This document shows, piece after piece, positions 8,841-17,053 of a stretch of DNA of 64,000 nucleotides. The number at the start of each line of letters is the position of its first letter. The first letter of the stretch is position 1. The position numbers were made by a program, and so were the translations under genes. The notes beneath the pieces are model-generated. The model had not been told where the DNA came from, searched no databases, and saw only the letters and a program-made list of their open reading frames with translations. Origin of the DNA: Deltaproteobacteria bacterium (GTDB taxonomy: Bacteria; Desulfobacterota; Syntrophobacteria; Syntrophobacterales; Thermodesulforhabdaceae); assembly GCA_019309115.1 (NCBI GenBank), contig JAFDGW010000003.1, positions 1 through 64,000 of the forward strand, written 5' to 3'.

Positions 8841-9350
8841 ATGATAAGGCTGTATCTTGTGCAGCACGGTGAAGCTCATCCGGAAAATGTCGATCCGGCG
8901 CGGAGTTTAACCGACACAGGAAGGCTTCAAATAATGAGATCAGCAGAGGGGATTAAAAGACTTCAAATCGTTCCTGACATGATTTTTACAAGCACCAAGA
9001 AGCGAGCCGTTCAATCGGCAGAAATCTTTTCAGAAGTGGTTGGAATCAGATCTTCAAGTATTGTCCAGGATGATGTTTTCAAACCTTCGGGAGATCCCGA
9101 ATCTGCGCTTCGTTTTATCAAAGAAAAGCTAAGCCAGTGTGTCAATGAAAGCACTTTACACCTTTTGATTGCCGGTCACATGCCATCGGTTGCAAAAATT
9201 GCGAATGTACTTACTGGTTGCGGTGAATCAATAGCTTTCAAAAACGGAGCAGTCCTCTGTATAGAAACCGAATTATTGGAACAACGGGCGGGGAAGATTC
9301 TATGGTACATTCTGCCCGAACAATTTGAAATTCTTGCAACGGCGCGATAA
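8841..9350 (+). CDS. sixA: SixA-type histidine phosphatase
   Basis: Histidine phosphatase superfamily (phosphoglycerate mutase-like) protein, 169 aa. The catalytic His is in YLVQHGEA at the N-terminus, with DPARSLTDTGRLQ, STKKRAVQSA and a late LIAGHMPSVAK holding the second His. The pattern fits SixA, which dephosphorylates phosphohistidine. ATG 8841 follows GGGGGTG; an upstream in-frame extension is antisense to the methyltransferase and rejected. Its stop overlaps the start of cbiA by one base (TAATG). That coupling to cobalamin genes raises the possibility that it acts as the alpha-ribazole phosphatase (CobC role), another histidine phosphatase step. Confidence 0.85.
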   Translation: MIRLYLVQHGEAHPENVDPARSLTDTGRLQIMRSAEGIKRLQIVPDMIFTSTKKRAVQSAEIFSEVVGIRSSSIVQDDVFKPSGDPESALRFIKEKLSQCVNESTLHLLIAGHMPSVAKIANVLTGCGESIAFKNGAVLCIETELLEQRAGKILWYILPEQFEILATAR

Positions 9351-10765
9351 TGGTCGATTACGGATTTGTTATAGCCGGAACACACAGCGGCTGTGGAAAG
9401 ACCACACTTTCCCTCGCCCTAATGGCTTATCTTTCTGAGCTGGGAATGAAGGTACAGCCTTTCAAGGTGGGGCCAGATTTTATAGATCCTGGGTTGCATG
9501 AGTTAGTAACCGGAGTAAGATCGAGGAACCTCGATGGCTGGATGCTTACCCAAAGCTATAACACAGCTCTTTTCGGATGGGCATCTCGCGAAAAAGATGT
9601 AGCCATTGTCGAAGGCGTTATGGGCATATATGACGGTTTCGACGGAAAGAGCGAAGCGGGAAGCACCGCTCAGATGGCAAAATGGCTGGATCTTCCCGTC
9701 GTGCTTGTTGTGGATTGCCGTAGCATGGCAAGAAGTGTTGCCGCTCTCGTTCATGGGTTCGTTGATTTTGACAAAGATCTCCGATGGGTTGGGATAGTTT
9801 TGAATCGGGTAGGTAGCGAGAAACATTATGAATATCTGAAAGAAGCTCTGGCTCCTATGTCTGACAAAATACCCGTGTTGGGTTGGATCCCAGCGGAAAG
9901 AGAACTCACTTTACCCGAACGGCACCTAGGGCTCGTGACGGCAGAAGAAACACCTCTGGATGCATTCTGGAAAGAACGAGCGCTGAAGCTAATCGAAAAC
10001 CATATTGACGTACAGATGTTGCTCAGGCGTTCAATACTGACTGGAGCGGGAACGGTAAGGTTTGTCCCTGAGAAACCGTGGGCGAATATAATCGAGTATG
10101 GCAGAATTGAAAATGTAAACATAGCCGTACCCAGAGATTCCGCCTTTTGTTTCTACTATGCCGACAACCTGGACATTTTGAAAGATTGTGGAGCAGAATT
10201 GGTAGAATTCTCACCGTTAGCGGGTGAAACCATCCCTTATGAAGCTTCTGCCCTTTATGTAGGGGGCGGTTATCCAGAAGTGCACGCAGACAAACTTGTG
10301 CAAAATAGATCTTTTTTTGAACGCATTCGAGCGATGGCAGTGCAGGGATGTCCCATTTACGCCGAGTGTGGGGGGTTGATGATCCTTAGCAAGTATATAA
10401 AAACCAAGAAAGGCAATGACGAAGTGTCATTTTCTATGGCCGGTTTGTTTCCCTTCGGGGTGCGCATGCTCCCGAGACGTAGAGCTCTCGGTTATGTGGT
10501 TGTTCGATTTTTGGAAGACTGCATCCTGGGTGGGAGAAATCAAACTGTGCGAGGCCACGAATTTCACTATTCTGACGTGGAAGGTGAAATCGGCGGTGTG
10601 AAGCGGGTCTTTGAAGTGAAAAAAAACGAAAGGGAATTAGCAAGGATGGAAGGATATTCTATCGGCCAGGTACTAGCTAGCTATGTTCATCAACATTGGG
10701 GAAGTAACCCGCATGTTCCCGTGACTTTTCTCCAGAAGGCGAGGGCCGCCAGTGAAGCGAGCTAA
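9350..10765 (+). CDS. cbiA: Cobyrinic acid a,c-diamide synthase
   Basis: Glutamine- and ATP-dependent amidation of cobyrinic acid side chains a and c, a cytoplasmic step of corrin synthesis. The N-terminal P-loop is GTHSGCGKTT (10-19) in the DTBS-like ATPase domain. The C-terminal class I-type glutamine amidotransferase domain has the nucleophile Cys in AECGGLM (about residue 340) and late His residues in SYVHQHWGSNP. 471 aa is the normal length. It overlaps sixA upstream and cobQ downstream, so the operon is tightly coupled. Early corrin ring genes are not in the window, so this strain may have them elsewhere or salvage precursors. Confidence 0.95.
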   Translation: MVDYGFVIAGTHSGCGKTTLSLALMAYLSELGMKVQPFKVGPDFIDPGLHELVTGVRSRNLDGWMLTQSYNTALFGWASREKDVAIVEGVMGIYDGFDGKSEAGSTAQMAKWLDLPVVLVVDCRSMARSVAALVHGFVDFDKDLRWVGIVLNRVGSEKHYEYLKEALAPMSDKIPVLGWIPAERELTLPERHLGLVTAEETPLDAFWKERALKLIENHIDVQMLLRRSILTGAGTVRFVPEKPWANIIEYGRIENVNIAVPRDSAFCFYYADNLDILKDCGAELVEFSPLAGETIPYEASALYVGGGYPEVHADKLVQNRSFFERIRAMAVQGCPIYAECGGLMILSKYIKTKKGNDEVSFSMAGLFPFGVRMLPRRRALGYVVVRFLEDCILGGRNQTVRGHEFHYSDVEGEIGGVKRVFEVKKNERELARMEGYSIGQVLASYVHQHWGSNPHVPVTFLQKARAASEAS

Positions 10766-12320
10766 AACAGTTATGTTTGCTGGGACGGGTTCAGATGTCG
10801 GCAAAAGTGTACTTGCTGCTGCATTATGCCGTGTACTCAAACAGGACGGCTTCAGAGTAGCTCCCTTCAAGGCTCAAAACATGGCCTTGAACTCTTTTGT
10901 TACCGCTGACGGCGGAGAGATGGGGCGTGCTCAGGTTATGCAGGCGGAAGCCGCCGGTGTCGAACCCCATGTTGACATGAACCCCATCCTGTTGAAGCCT
11001 ACATCAAACAAGGGTTCGCAGGTAATAGTATTGGGAAAGCCTGTAGGGAATTTCGAAGCAGTTAGCTATTATCGGTACAAGCATCAACTACTTCCTGTTG
11101 TGTTAGATGCTTTCGACAGACTTTCAAGGACTTACGATGTTGTGGTTATGGAAGGGGCTGGTAGTGCCGTTGAGTTGAACCTGAAAGAACACGATCTGGT
11201 TAACCTGGCCATGGCTAGAAGAACGAATACCCCCTGTGTTCTGGTTGGAGATATAGACCGTGGCGGGATTTTTGCGGCTCTAGTGGGAAGTATCATGCTC
11301 ATGGAGCCGGAAGAAAGGGAATTAATAAAAGGGCTTATTGTCAATAAATTCCGCGGTGATCCTGCACTCTTTGAGTCAGGGACGAAACTTCTGGAAAAAC
11401 TTTCCGGCAGACCGGTACTGGGATTGGTCCCCTATTTTGACGATATAATTCTTCCCGAAGAAGACAGCGTGGCACTTGCCCGCCGTGTTTGTAAAGGGCT
11501 AGCTTTGGAAAGCATCAACATAGGTGTGGTTAGGCTACCTCATATATCTAACTACACGGATTTTGACGCCTTCAGCAGAGACGGCCGGGTGGAAGTACAT
11601 TATTTTGCATCTCCAGAGCTAATTTTTAACTTCGATTCGGTCGTGATACCGGGGAGTAAAAACACAATAGAGGATCTTCTTTTTCTGCACGAAAGTGGTC
11701 TTGCCGATGCTATTCGAGCGTTCTGGAAAAGCGGGCGCATGGTGGTTGGAATCTGCGGCGGATACCAGATGCTTGGTGTGGAGGTTAAAGATCCTTGGGG
11801 TTGCGAAAGCAGGAGGACTGAGATAAAGGGACTGGAAATTCTTCCAATGATAACCGAGATGCATGCTGACAAGATAACCCGACAGGCAAAGGCGGAAATC
11901 AGGAAGGACCACCATTTCTGGAATTATTGGGCGGGCTTTATTGGAATTCCCGAAGGGAGTATTGAGGGTTATGAGATTCACATGGGGCGGAGCTTGGAAT
12001 TGCCTGGTAGTGGTGAAGACCTTTCCGGGATTTTTAGAATCACGGAAAGGCGGGGTGAAAAGATGCCGATTCCAGTGGAAGATGGCATGGCATCTGCCCG
12101 TGGATTGGCGTGGGGAACCTACTTGCATGGAATATTCGACAACGACCTTTTCCGAAAATGGTTCGTGGCCGCAGTAGCTTCTACTGTTGGGAAGTCCATA
12201 GACGTGAAGAATGAAGTTTCCGGCTATTGGATCTGGAAGGATGAACAGTACAATCTTCTGGCCGAACACTTCAGAAAACACGTTAACGTTGAAAAACTTT
12301 ATCGAATTATCGGCCTCTAA
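10752..12320 (+). CDS. cobQ: Cobyric acid synthase
   Basis: Amidates side chains b, d, e and g of adenosyl-cobyrinic acid a,c-diamide to give cobyric acid, using glutamine and ATP. The N-terminal P-loop is FAGTGSDVGKS, with APFKAQNMALNS typical of CobQ/CbiP. The glutamine amidotransferase domain has VGICGGYQMLG (Cys nucleophile) and YLHGIFDND. 522 aa. The start is GTG 10752, inside the last codons of cbiA (14-base overlap); the next ATG at 10773 would cut into the first strand of the P-loop domain. The stop overlaps cbiB by one base. Confidence 0.95.
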   Translation: MKRAKTVMFAGTGSDVGKSVLAAALCRVLKQDGFRVAPFKAQNMALNSFVTADGGEMGRAQVMQAEAAGVEPHVDMNPILLKPTSNKGSQVIVLGKPVGNFEAVSYYRYKHQLLPVVLDAFDRLSRTYDVVVMEGAGSAVELNLKEHDLVNLAMARRTNTPCVLVGDIDRGGIFAALVGSIMLMEPEERELIKGLIVNKFRGDPALFESGTKLLEKLSGRPVLGLVPYFDDIILPEEDSVALARRVCKGLALESINIGVVRLPHISNYTDFDAFSRDGRVEVHYFASPELIFNFDSVVIPGSKNTIEDLLFLHESGLADAIRAFWKSGRMVVGICGGYQMLGVEVKDPWGCESRRTEIKGLEILPMITEMHADKITRQAKAEIRKDHHFWNYWAGFIGIPEGSIEGYEIHMGRSLELPGSGEDLSGIFRITERRGEKMPIPVEDGMASARGLAWGTYLHGIFDNDLFRKWFVAAVASTVGKSIDVKNEVSGYWIWKDEQYNLLAEHFRKHVNVEKLYRIIGL

Positions 12321-13300
12321 TGATGGTGAACTGTTTTGGTGCAAAGGGGTTAATCACTGCAGTTATATTGGATTTAATCTTTGGTGATCCTCATTCACTT
12401 CCCCATCCCGTCAGGTGGATGGGGTCCTTGATAAGCAAAATGGAGGGGATTCTTTATCCGTCGGGTAGAAAATTCCAGGCGTGGGAGCTAAAGGTACGGG
12501 GACTTTTGCTGGTAATTTGCGTCGTCATCGCCTCAGGATTAACCTGCTGGGGTATATTGTGGCTTACAGTATTTCTGTTTCCCCCTGCTGTGTATATAAT
12601 TGCTATATGGATAGCATACTCAACCATTGCAATGAAGAGCCTTTACGTTGAGACTCATCGAGTAATTCAGGCCATTGGTGAAGGCAACATTGAAAAAGCT
12701 CGTCAAAGCCTTTCGTTTATAGTAAGTCGTGATACGGAGAACCTCGGTGAGGCGGAAATTTTAGCGAGCGTGCTGGAAACCTTTTCAGAAAATATATCTG
12801 ACGGAGTAGTTGCCCCGCTGTTCTACCTAGCCCTGGGTGGCCCCGTACTAGCGGTGATTTACAAGGCTCTGAACACGCTCGACTCGATGATAGGGTATAA
12901 GAATGAAAAATACTTACACTTTGGTCAATTTGCTGCAAGACTTGATGATCTGGCCAACTTTGTGCCTTCGAGAGTAACCGGATGGTTGATAGTACTAAGT
13001 GCGTGGGTTTTGAAGCTGGACTGGCGGGAAACCTTGCGGATTATGCGGCGAGACTGCCGAAAAGTTGCCAGCCCGAATGCCGGATATCCTCAGGCTGCCA
13101 TGGCCGGAGCCCTGGGAGTGAGGCTAGGTGGGTGTTATTCTTACTTTGGCCGGCCAGTGCAAAAACCCTTCATGGGAATTGGCAGGAAAAGGATTGAGGT
13201 AACCGATTATCATCGTGCACTTCAGGTCTACGCTGTTGTTTGCTTTCTATCCGTGCTTTTTGCTGTGGTTATCAGGTTTTTCTTTTGTAGGATGGCATAA
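12320..13300 (+). CDS. cbiB: Adenosylcobinamide-phosphate synthase
   Basis: Inner-membrane enzyme of 326 aa that attaches the aminopropanol(-phosphate) arm to adenosylcobyric acid. The family hallmark LIFGDPHSLPHPVRWMG lies near the N-terminus, with several hydrophobic helices (for example LLVICVVIASGLTCWGILWL) and the conserved SENISDGVVAPLFY and GYKNEKYLHFG segments. ATG 12320 overlaps the cobQ stop (TAATG), and ATG 12323 is an alternative. The neighbouring cobD-like gene supplies the (R)-1-amino-2-propanol phosphate substrate. Confidence 0.93.
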   Translation: MMVNCFGAKGLITAVILDLIFGDPHSLPHPVRWMGSLISKMEGILYPSGRKFQAWELKVRGLLLVICVVIASGLTCWGILWLTVFLFPPAVYIIAIWIAYSTIAMKSLYVETHRVIQAIGEGNIEKARQSLSFIVSRDTENLGEAEILASVLETFSENISDGVVAPLFYLALGGPVLAVIYKALNTLDSMIGYKNEKYLHFGQFAARLDDLANFVPSRVTGWLIVLSAWVLKLDWRETLRIMRRDCRKVASPNAGYPQAAMAGALGVRLGGCYSYFGRPVQKPFMGIGRKRIEVTDYHRALQVYAVVCFLSVLFAVVIRFFFCRMA

Positions 13301-13302
13301 AG

Positions 13303-14424
13303 ATGGGTAAAGAGCAACCTATACATGGTGGAAACATCTACGAGGTATGCCGTAAGCTCGGGTGCAGTTTCGATGAAATACTGGACCTCAGCGCCAGTAT
13401 AAACCCTCTTGGACCTCCAGAGGGCCTTCATGATGAACTGAGGGATTGTTACAAGCAAATTGTCCATTATCCCGACATACACAATGATGAGCTTATCCAG
13501 GCGTTATCAGAATTTCACGGATTGCCGGAAGATTACTTCGTTGTCGGGAATGGATCTACCGAGCTTCTTTTCTGGCTTCCCTACGCGATGGACTGGAATA
13601 GAGTTGCTATTGTACTTCCCACTTTCAGCGAATATTTGACAGTTTTTAAAAATAAAGGCCTCATAGTTCGTAGCCTTTTACCTTCGTCTTCTTTGAGCTT
13701 TCAGCCATCTGTTGAACAACTTGATGCCCTGATTCACTCGGTAAAACCCGAAGCTCTTTTTCTGACCCATCCTGGAAGTCCCTCCGGAGTTCCCCTGTCG
13801 CCGGAAGTCATCAGCTATGTAGTTTCAACATTGGAAAGTTCCGATATTACCTGGGTGATCGACGAAGTCTTTGTGGACTTCAAGGAAGAGCTATCGCTGA
13901 AGAAACATTTGCTACTCTGTGGAGACGCCCCAGGAGGGCTTGTTATTATACGTTCCCTTACTAAGTTTTATGCTCTTCCCGGTCTGAGACTGGGTTACAT
14001 TATGGCGCCGATTGACATTGCGAAGCGGCTCAGGCAATATGTGCCGCCTTGGTCGGTGAACGTTTTTGCCCAAAGAGCTGGTATATTTTGCTTAAAAGCT
14101 GAAGACTTTAGGAAAAAGACGAGAAAATTCTTCGATGAAGAAAGAGCTCGACTTTTGGAAATCCTTAAAGGTTTTTCCTGGTTAGAAATTTTTCCATCTG
14201 TGGCCAACTATATCCTGCTAGAGCTTCAAAGAAGCTTTCCGATGAATTCCTTTCAGCTTCACGATTATATGCTTAGCAAGCATAAGATTTTAATAAGAAA
14301 CTGTGCCAATTTTGCCGGCCTGAATGATCGCTATGTTAGGATTGCTATCAGTTCCAGAGAAAATAATGACCGCTGGATGGAGGCTTTGAAGGAAGCTTCT
14401 GACCAAAGAACAAGTTGTTCGTGA
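13303..14424 (+). CDS. cobD: L-threonine-O-3-phosphate decarboxylase (CobD), PLP class I
   Basis: PLP enzyme of the class I aminotransferase fold, 373 aa. The start HGGNIYEVCRKLG followed by LDLSASINPLGPP is the CobD pattern. The Schiff-base Lys is in RSLTKFYALPGLRLGY. CobD decarboxylates threonine phosphate to aminopropanol phosphate for the CbiB step. HisC (histidinol-phosphate aminotransferase) is the closest alternative, but the position two bases after cbiB and the INPLGPP signature favour CobD. Last gene of the operon, followed by a hairpin terminator. Confidence 0.88.
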   Translation: MGKEQPIHGGNIYEVCRKLGCSFDEILDLSASINPLGPPEGLHDELRDCYKQIVHYPDIHNDELIQALSEFHGLPEDYFVVGNGSTELLFWLPYAMDWNRVAIVLPTFSEYLTVFKNKGLIVRSLLPSSSLSFQPSVEQLDALIHSVKPEALFLTHPGSPSGVPLSPEVISYVVSTLESSDITWVIDEVFVDFKEELSLKKHLLLCGDAPGGLVIIRSLTKFYALPGLRLGYIMAPIDIAKRLRQYVPPWSVNVFAQRAGIFCLKAEDFRKKTRKFFDEERARLLEILKGFSWLEIFPSVANYILLELQRSFPMNSFQLHDYMLSKHKILIRNCANFAGLNDRYVRIAISSRENNDRWMEALKEASDQRTSCS

Positions 14425-14505
14425 ACCGATTAAAGGGGGCAAATTCGAAGAAAGCTATATATTTCACTCCACTGAAGCGAGCCAAATGGTTAATTGTAAA
14501 ACACA

Positions 14506-14525
14506 GGGGCCTATTATAAGGCCCC
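14506..14525. terminator. Hairpin between convergent cobD and TIGR04076 gene
   Basis: GGGGCCT (14506-14512), loop ATTATA, AGGCCCC (14519-14525): a perfect 7-bp GC-rich stem between two convergent genes. T-richness on either side is weak, so termination efficiency is uncertain. It probably serves both strands. Confidence 0.6.
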
Positions 14526-14537
14526 TTAGGGAAAGAA

Positions 14538-14816
14538 TCAGTCTTTTTGTCTTATAAGCTGAATCTTTACCTGATTCTGAGCATTAGGACAGACCCATTC
14601 CATCTTATCGGGGTCTCCCATAGGAAAGGTGCCACCAAACTGGAGCATGCAAATCCAGTTAAAAATGTTGTGATAGAAGTACCCGCAGAAATCTCCGCAC
14701 TTATGAATGCTTAATTCAAATTCGTCACCAACCTGCATTCCAATGGTACACTTGCCTTTTACATCAACAACCTTGGCTATCACCTTGTGCCCAATTGACG
14801 GGTAACTAACAGCCAT
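14538..14816 (-). CDS. TIGR04076 family protein
   Basis: Small 92-aa cytoplasmic protein of the TIGR04076 family, whose function is not established. It is Cys-rich (KGKC, IHKCGDFC, WIC and a late VCPN), which suggests metal or cluster binding; this is an inference. SD AAGGAGGG stands seven bases before ATG 14816. It is monocistronic between cobD and the pan operon leader. Confidence 0.8.
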   Translation of the reverse strand: MAVSYPSIGHKVIAKVVDVKGKCTIGMQVGDEFELSIHKCGDFCGYFYHNIFNWICMLQFGGTFPMGDPDKMEWVCPNAQNQVKIQLIRQKD

Positions 14817-14947
14817 GTGAAACCCTCCTTTCGTGGTTTACTTCAGAACTTGATCTAAAATTTAATCCAGAGGGTGGTATATTTCAACGATAGTTTTGGT
14901 TGTTGAGTTTCTTTATAGGCATTCCGGGTGGATGAGCTTTGATTTCC

Positions 14948-14977
14948 TTGACATATCTGGCGTTGCTTTGTTATTGT
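14948..14977 (+). promoter_or_regulatory. Probable sigma-70 promoter of the pan leader
   Basis: TTGACA at 14948-14953 matches the -35 consensus fully. TATTGT at 14972-14977 (18-bp spacer) matches the -10 at four of six positions. A start near 14984 would produce a leader of about 107 nt ending at the terminator at 15057-15091. Confidence 0.55.
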
Positions 14978-14983
14978 TTCTTT

Positions 14984-15091
14984 GAAAATTTAGTTTGGTT
15001 TAGTTGAACCGCTTGGATCCCATGGTTCCGGGACCGAGACGGGAAAGTAGGCAGCAAAGCCTTCCGCCTTTCGGTCGCGGAAGGCTTTTTT
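14984..15091 (+). ncRNA. Candidate regulatory leader RNA / small RNA upstream of panC
   Basis: Between a good -35 element and a strong intrinsic terminator lies about 107 nt without a reading frame. GGATCCC (15015-15021) can pair with GGGACC (15030-15035) leaving one bulged A. Alternatively GACCGA (15032-15037) pairs perfectly with TCGGTC (15071-15076), the terminator loop. The two pairings exclude each other, as in attenuators and riboswitches. Rfam has a motif named pan upstream of pantothenate genes; whether this is one needs a covariance-model test. The 5' end is estimated from the promoter. Confidence 0.5.
15057..15091 (+). terminator. Intrinsic terminator just before panC
   Basis: GCCTTCCGC (15059-15067) pairs with GCGGAAGGC (15077-15085), a perfect 9-bp stem with a 9-nt loop, extended by A-U pairs and followed by six T residues (15086-15091). 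It ends 18 bases before the panC ATG and six before its Shine-Dalgarno, so it sits in the 5' UTR of the pan operon and could attenuate it. Confidence 0.88.
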
Positions 15092-15109
15092 CATTTGAAG
15101 GAGGAGCAG

Positions 15110-15961
15110 ATGAACGTTGTAGCTACCGTTAAGGACATGCAGGCAAGGGCCGATCAGTGGAGAAGAGACGGAAAAAAGATAGCTTTCGTGCCCACCATGG
15201 GCTATCTACACGACGGACACCTTGCCCTCATGAAAATGGCACGCCGGCATGGCGACATACTGGTGATCAGCATTTTTGTTAACCCTACTCAGTTCGGCCC
15301 TCAGGAAGATTTTGAGCGCTATCCAAGAGACCTTCCGCGGGACCTAAAGCTTGCCGAGTCGGTGGGCGTTGATGTGGTTTTTACTCCTTCGGCCGAAGAA
15401 ATGTATCCTCAAAATTATCAAACTTACGTTGAGGTAACAGAAGTTTCCAGGCCTTTGTGTGGTGCAAGGAGGCCAGGGCACTTTCGAGGTGTCACCACTG
15501 TGGTTGCCAAACTTTTCAATATCGTAAAACCCCATGTGGCCGTTTTTGGTGAAAAGGATTACCAGCAGCTGGTTGTTATACGTCGTATGGTGCAAGACTT
15601 GAACATGGATGTGGAAGTGCTTGGCCATCCCACTGTTCGTGAGAAGGACGGATTGGCAATGAGCAGCCGTAATGTGTATCTGTCTTCCGACGAACGTAAG
15701 GTGGCGCTTAGATTGTATCAGTCGTTGATGAAGGCTCAGGAACTGGTCAGTAACGGGATAACTTCGGCTGCTGAGGTCTTACAGGAAGTTAGGTCTATTC
15801 TAGCTCCCGATGACAGGCTTGTGATTGATTATGCTGAGATCAGGGATCCCGAAACCCTAGAAGAGCTTGATGAAATAAACGGCCCAGCTCTGCTTGCCCT
15901 TGCGGCTTTTGTGGGCAAAGCCCGGCTTATTGATAACATCGTGCTGACTCCCAGATCCTGA
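15110..15961 (+). CDS. panC: Pantothenate synthetase
   Basis: ATP-dependent condensation of pantoate with beta-alanine in the cytoplasm. HIGH-type signature PTMGYLHDGHLAL (ATP binding), FVNPTQFGPQEDF, and the KMSKS-like GLAMSSRN segment are all present. 283 aa is the standard length. ATG 15110 is preceded by AAGGAGGAG at 15097-15105; an in-frame TTG at 15095 is not needed. It follows an intrinsic terminator and leads a long operon starting with panD. panB is not in the window. Confidence 0.96.
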   Translation: MNVVATVKDMQARADQWRRDGKKIAFVPTMGYLHDGHLALMKMARRHGDILVISIFVNPTQFGPQEDFERYPRDLPRDLKLAESVGVDVVFTPSAEEMYPQNYQTYVEVTEVSRPLCGARRPGHFRGVTTVVAKLFNIVKPHVAVFGEKDYQQLVVIRRMVQDLNMDVEVLGHPTVREKDGLAMSSRNVYLSSDERKVALRLYQSLMKAQELVSNGITSAAEVLQEVRSILAPDDRLVIDYAEIRDPETLEELDEINGPALLALAAFVGKARLIDNIVLTPRS

Positions 15962-15989
15962 GTAATTGTCGCTGGAGGGAAAGTGAAAG

Positions 15990-16340
15990 ATGACCAGGAC
16001 TATGATGAAATCTAAACTTCACAGGGCTCAGGTTACCGATGCTAACCTTGATTACGAAGGTAGCCTTACAATTGATGAATTACTTATGAAAGCAGCTGAC
16101 ATCTTACCTTACGAACAGGTTCATGTTTACAATGTATCTAATGGTGCTCGATTTGAAACCTACGCTATTCCTGGACCTGCTGGGAAAGGCGATATCTGCT
16201 TGAATGGAGCCGCGGCGAGGATGGGGGCAAAAGGGGACTTGATAATAATCGTTACTTATGCTCAGTATAGCGACTCCGAATTGGCAGAATATGAACCGAA
16301 GGTGGTATTGCTCGGACCGGGGAACAAGCCCAAAGAATGA
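15990..16340 (+). CDS. panD: Aspartate 1-decarboxylase (pyruvoyl)
   Basis: Makes beta-alanine from aspartate, the co-substrate of PanC. The proenzyme self-cleaves at Gly24-Ser25 in YEGSLTID, forming the pyruvoyl group. The central [25 protein letters not shown] is family-typical. 116 aa is slightly short-normal. ATG 15990 has GGAGGGAAAG upstream. The stop overlaps the next start (ATGA). Confidence 0.95.
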   Translation: MTRTMMKSKLHRAQVTDANLDYEGSLTIDELLMKAADILPYEQVHVYNVSNGARFETYAIPGPAGKGDICLNGAAARMGAKGDLIIIVTYAQYSDSELAEYEPKVVLLGPGNKPKE

Positions 16341-17053
16341 GAGAGTTTTTTAAAAACCTGAAGATAAGAATTCGCAATTATTTCATTGCCGGAGTTCTTA
16401 CTGTCGTTCCGCTATCTATTTCGTTTTATGTGATATTTTTTATCATTAAGCACGCCGACAGGGTCTTCAATATACTACCTCCTAGGTTCAATCCAAAGGC
16501 TTACATTCCCTTTCCTGTACCCGGACTGGGTATTGTAATGGTTGTTGTTATAGTGTTCCTCACAGGCGTTTTGGTTAAGAACTATGTTGGAGGAAAGATA
16601 GTTACCTTCGGGGAGATCATAGTTTACAAGATTCCGCTCGTCAGACCTTTGTATTCTGCTGTAAAGCAGTTACTTACTGCGATTTTTTCGCAATCTGAGG
16701 AAACGTTTCGACGAGTTGTTTTGATTGAGTATCCTCGAAAGGGAATGTATGCTATGGCATTTGTTACCGGAACGGCGGGAGGAGAGGTTCAGAGCAAGAC
16801 GGAGGAGAGAGTCATAAACGTATTTTTACCCACCACTCCCAATCCAACATCGGGGTTCTACCTTCTTGTGCCCGAATCTCAGACTATACCGCTCGCTATA
16901 AGTGTTGAAGATGCTTTTAAACTTATAATTTCGGGTGGAGTGGTTGCACCGCCGACAGGTATCATGTTTTCCCATCCGAAAAAGGGAACCGTCAGTGACT
17001 CCCTTAATAGTATGGAGCTTACAAAGGAGGCGACAAAAAATGGCAATGAGTAA
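16337..17053 (+). CDS. DUF502 family membrane protein
   Basis: 238-aa inner-membrane protein of the DUF502 family, function unknown. Two hydrophobic helices are visible (about 16-38, [20 protein letters not shown]; about 60-82, [17 protein letters not shown]), then a soluble domain with [14 protein letters not shown] and [18 protein letters not shown], which is the family signature. It overlaps panD by four bases and metK by fourteen, so all three are translated from one message. Confidence 0.85.
   Translation: MREFFKNLKIRIRNYFIAGVLTVVPLSISFYVIFFIIKHADRVFNILPPRFNPKAYIPFPVPGLGIVMVVVIVFLTGVLVKNYVGGKIVTFGEIIVYKIPLVRPLYSAVKQLLTAIFSQSEETFRRVVLIEYPRKGMYAMAFVTGTAGGEVQSKTEERVINVFLPTTPNPTSGFYLLVPESQTIPLAISVEDAFKLIISGGVVAPPTGIMFSHPKKGTVSDSLNSMELTKEATKNGNE

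Noticed and set aside
11619-12344. Long minus-strand open frame across cobQ
   Set aside because: Antisense shadow of cobyric acid synthase; composition not protein-like.
14984-15091. 4.5S SRP RNA, 6S RNA or c-di-GMP riboswitch before panC
   Set aside because: The SRP GGAA tetraloop domain and the GEMM consensus are not present; only short resemblances were found.
16935-17039. N-terminal extension of the metK frame
   Set aside because: Lies within the DUF502 gene in another frame; the MetK motif starts at ATG 17040 behind AAAGGAGG.
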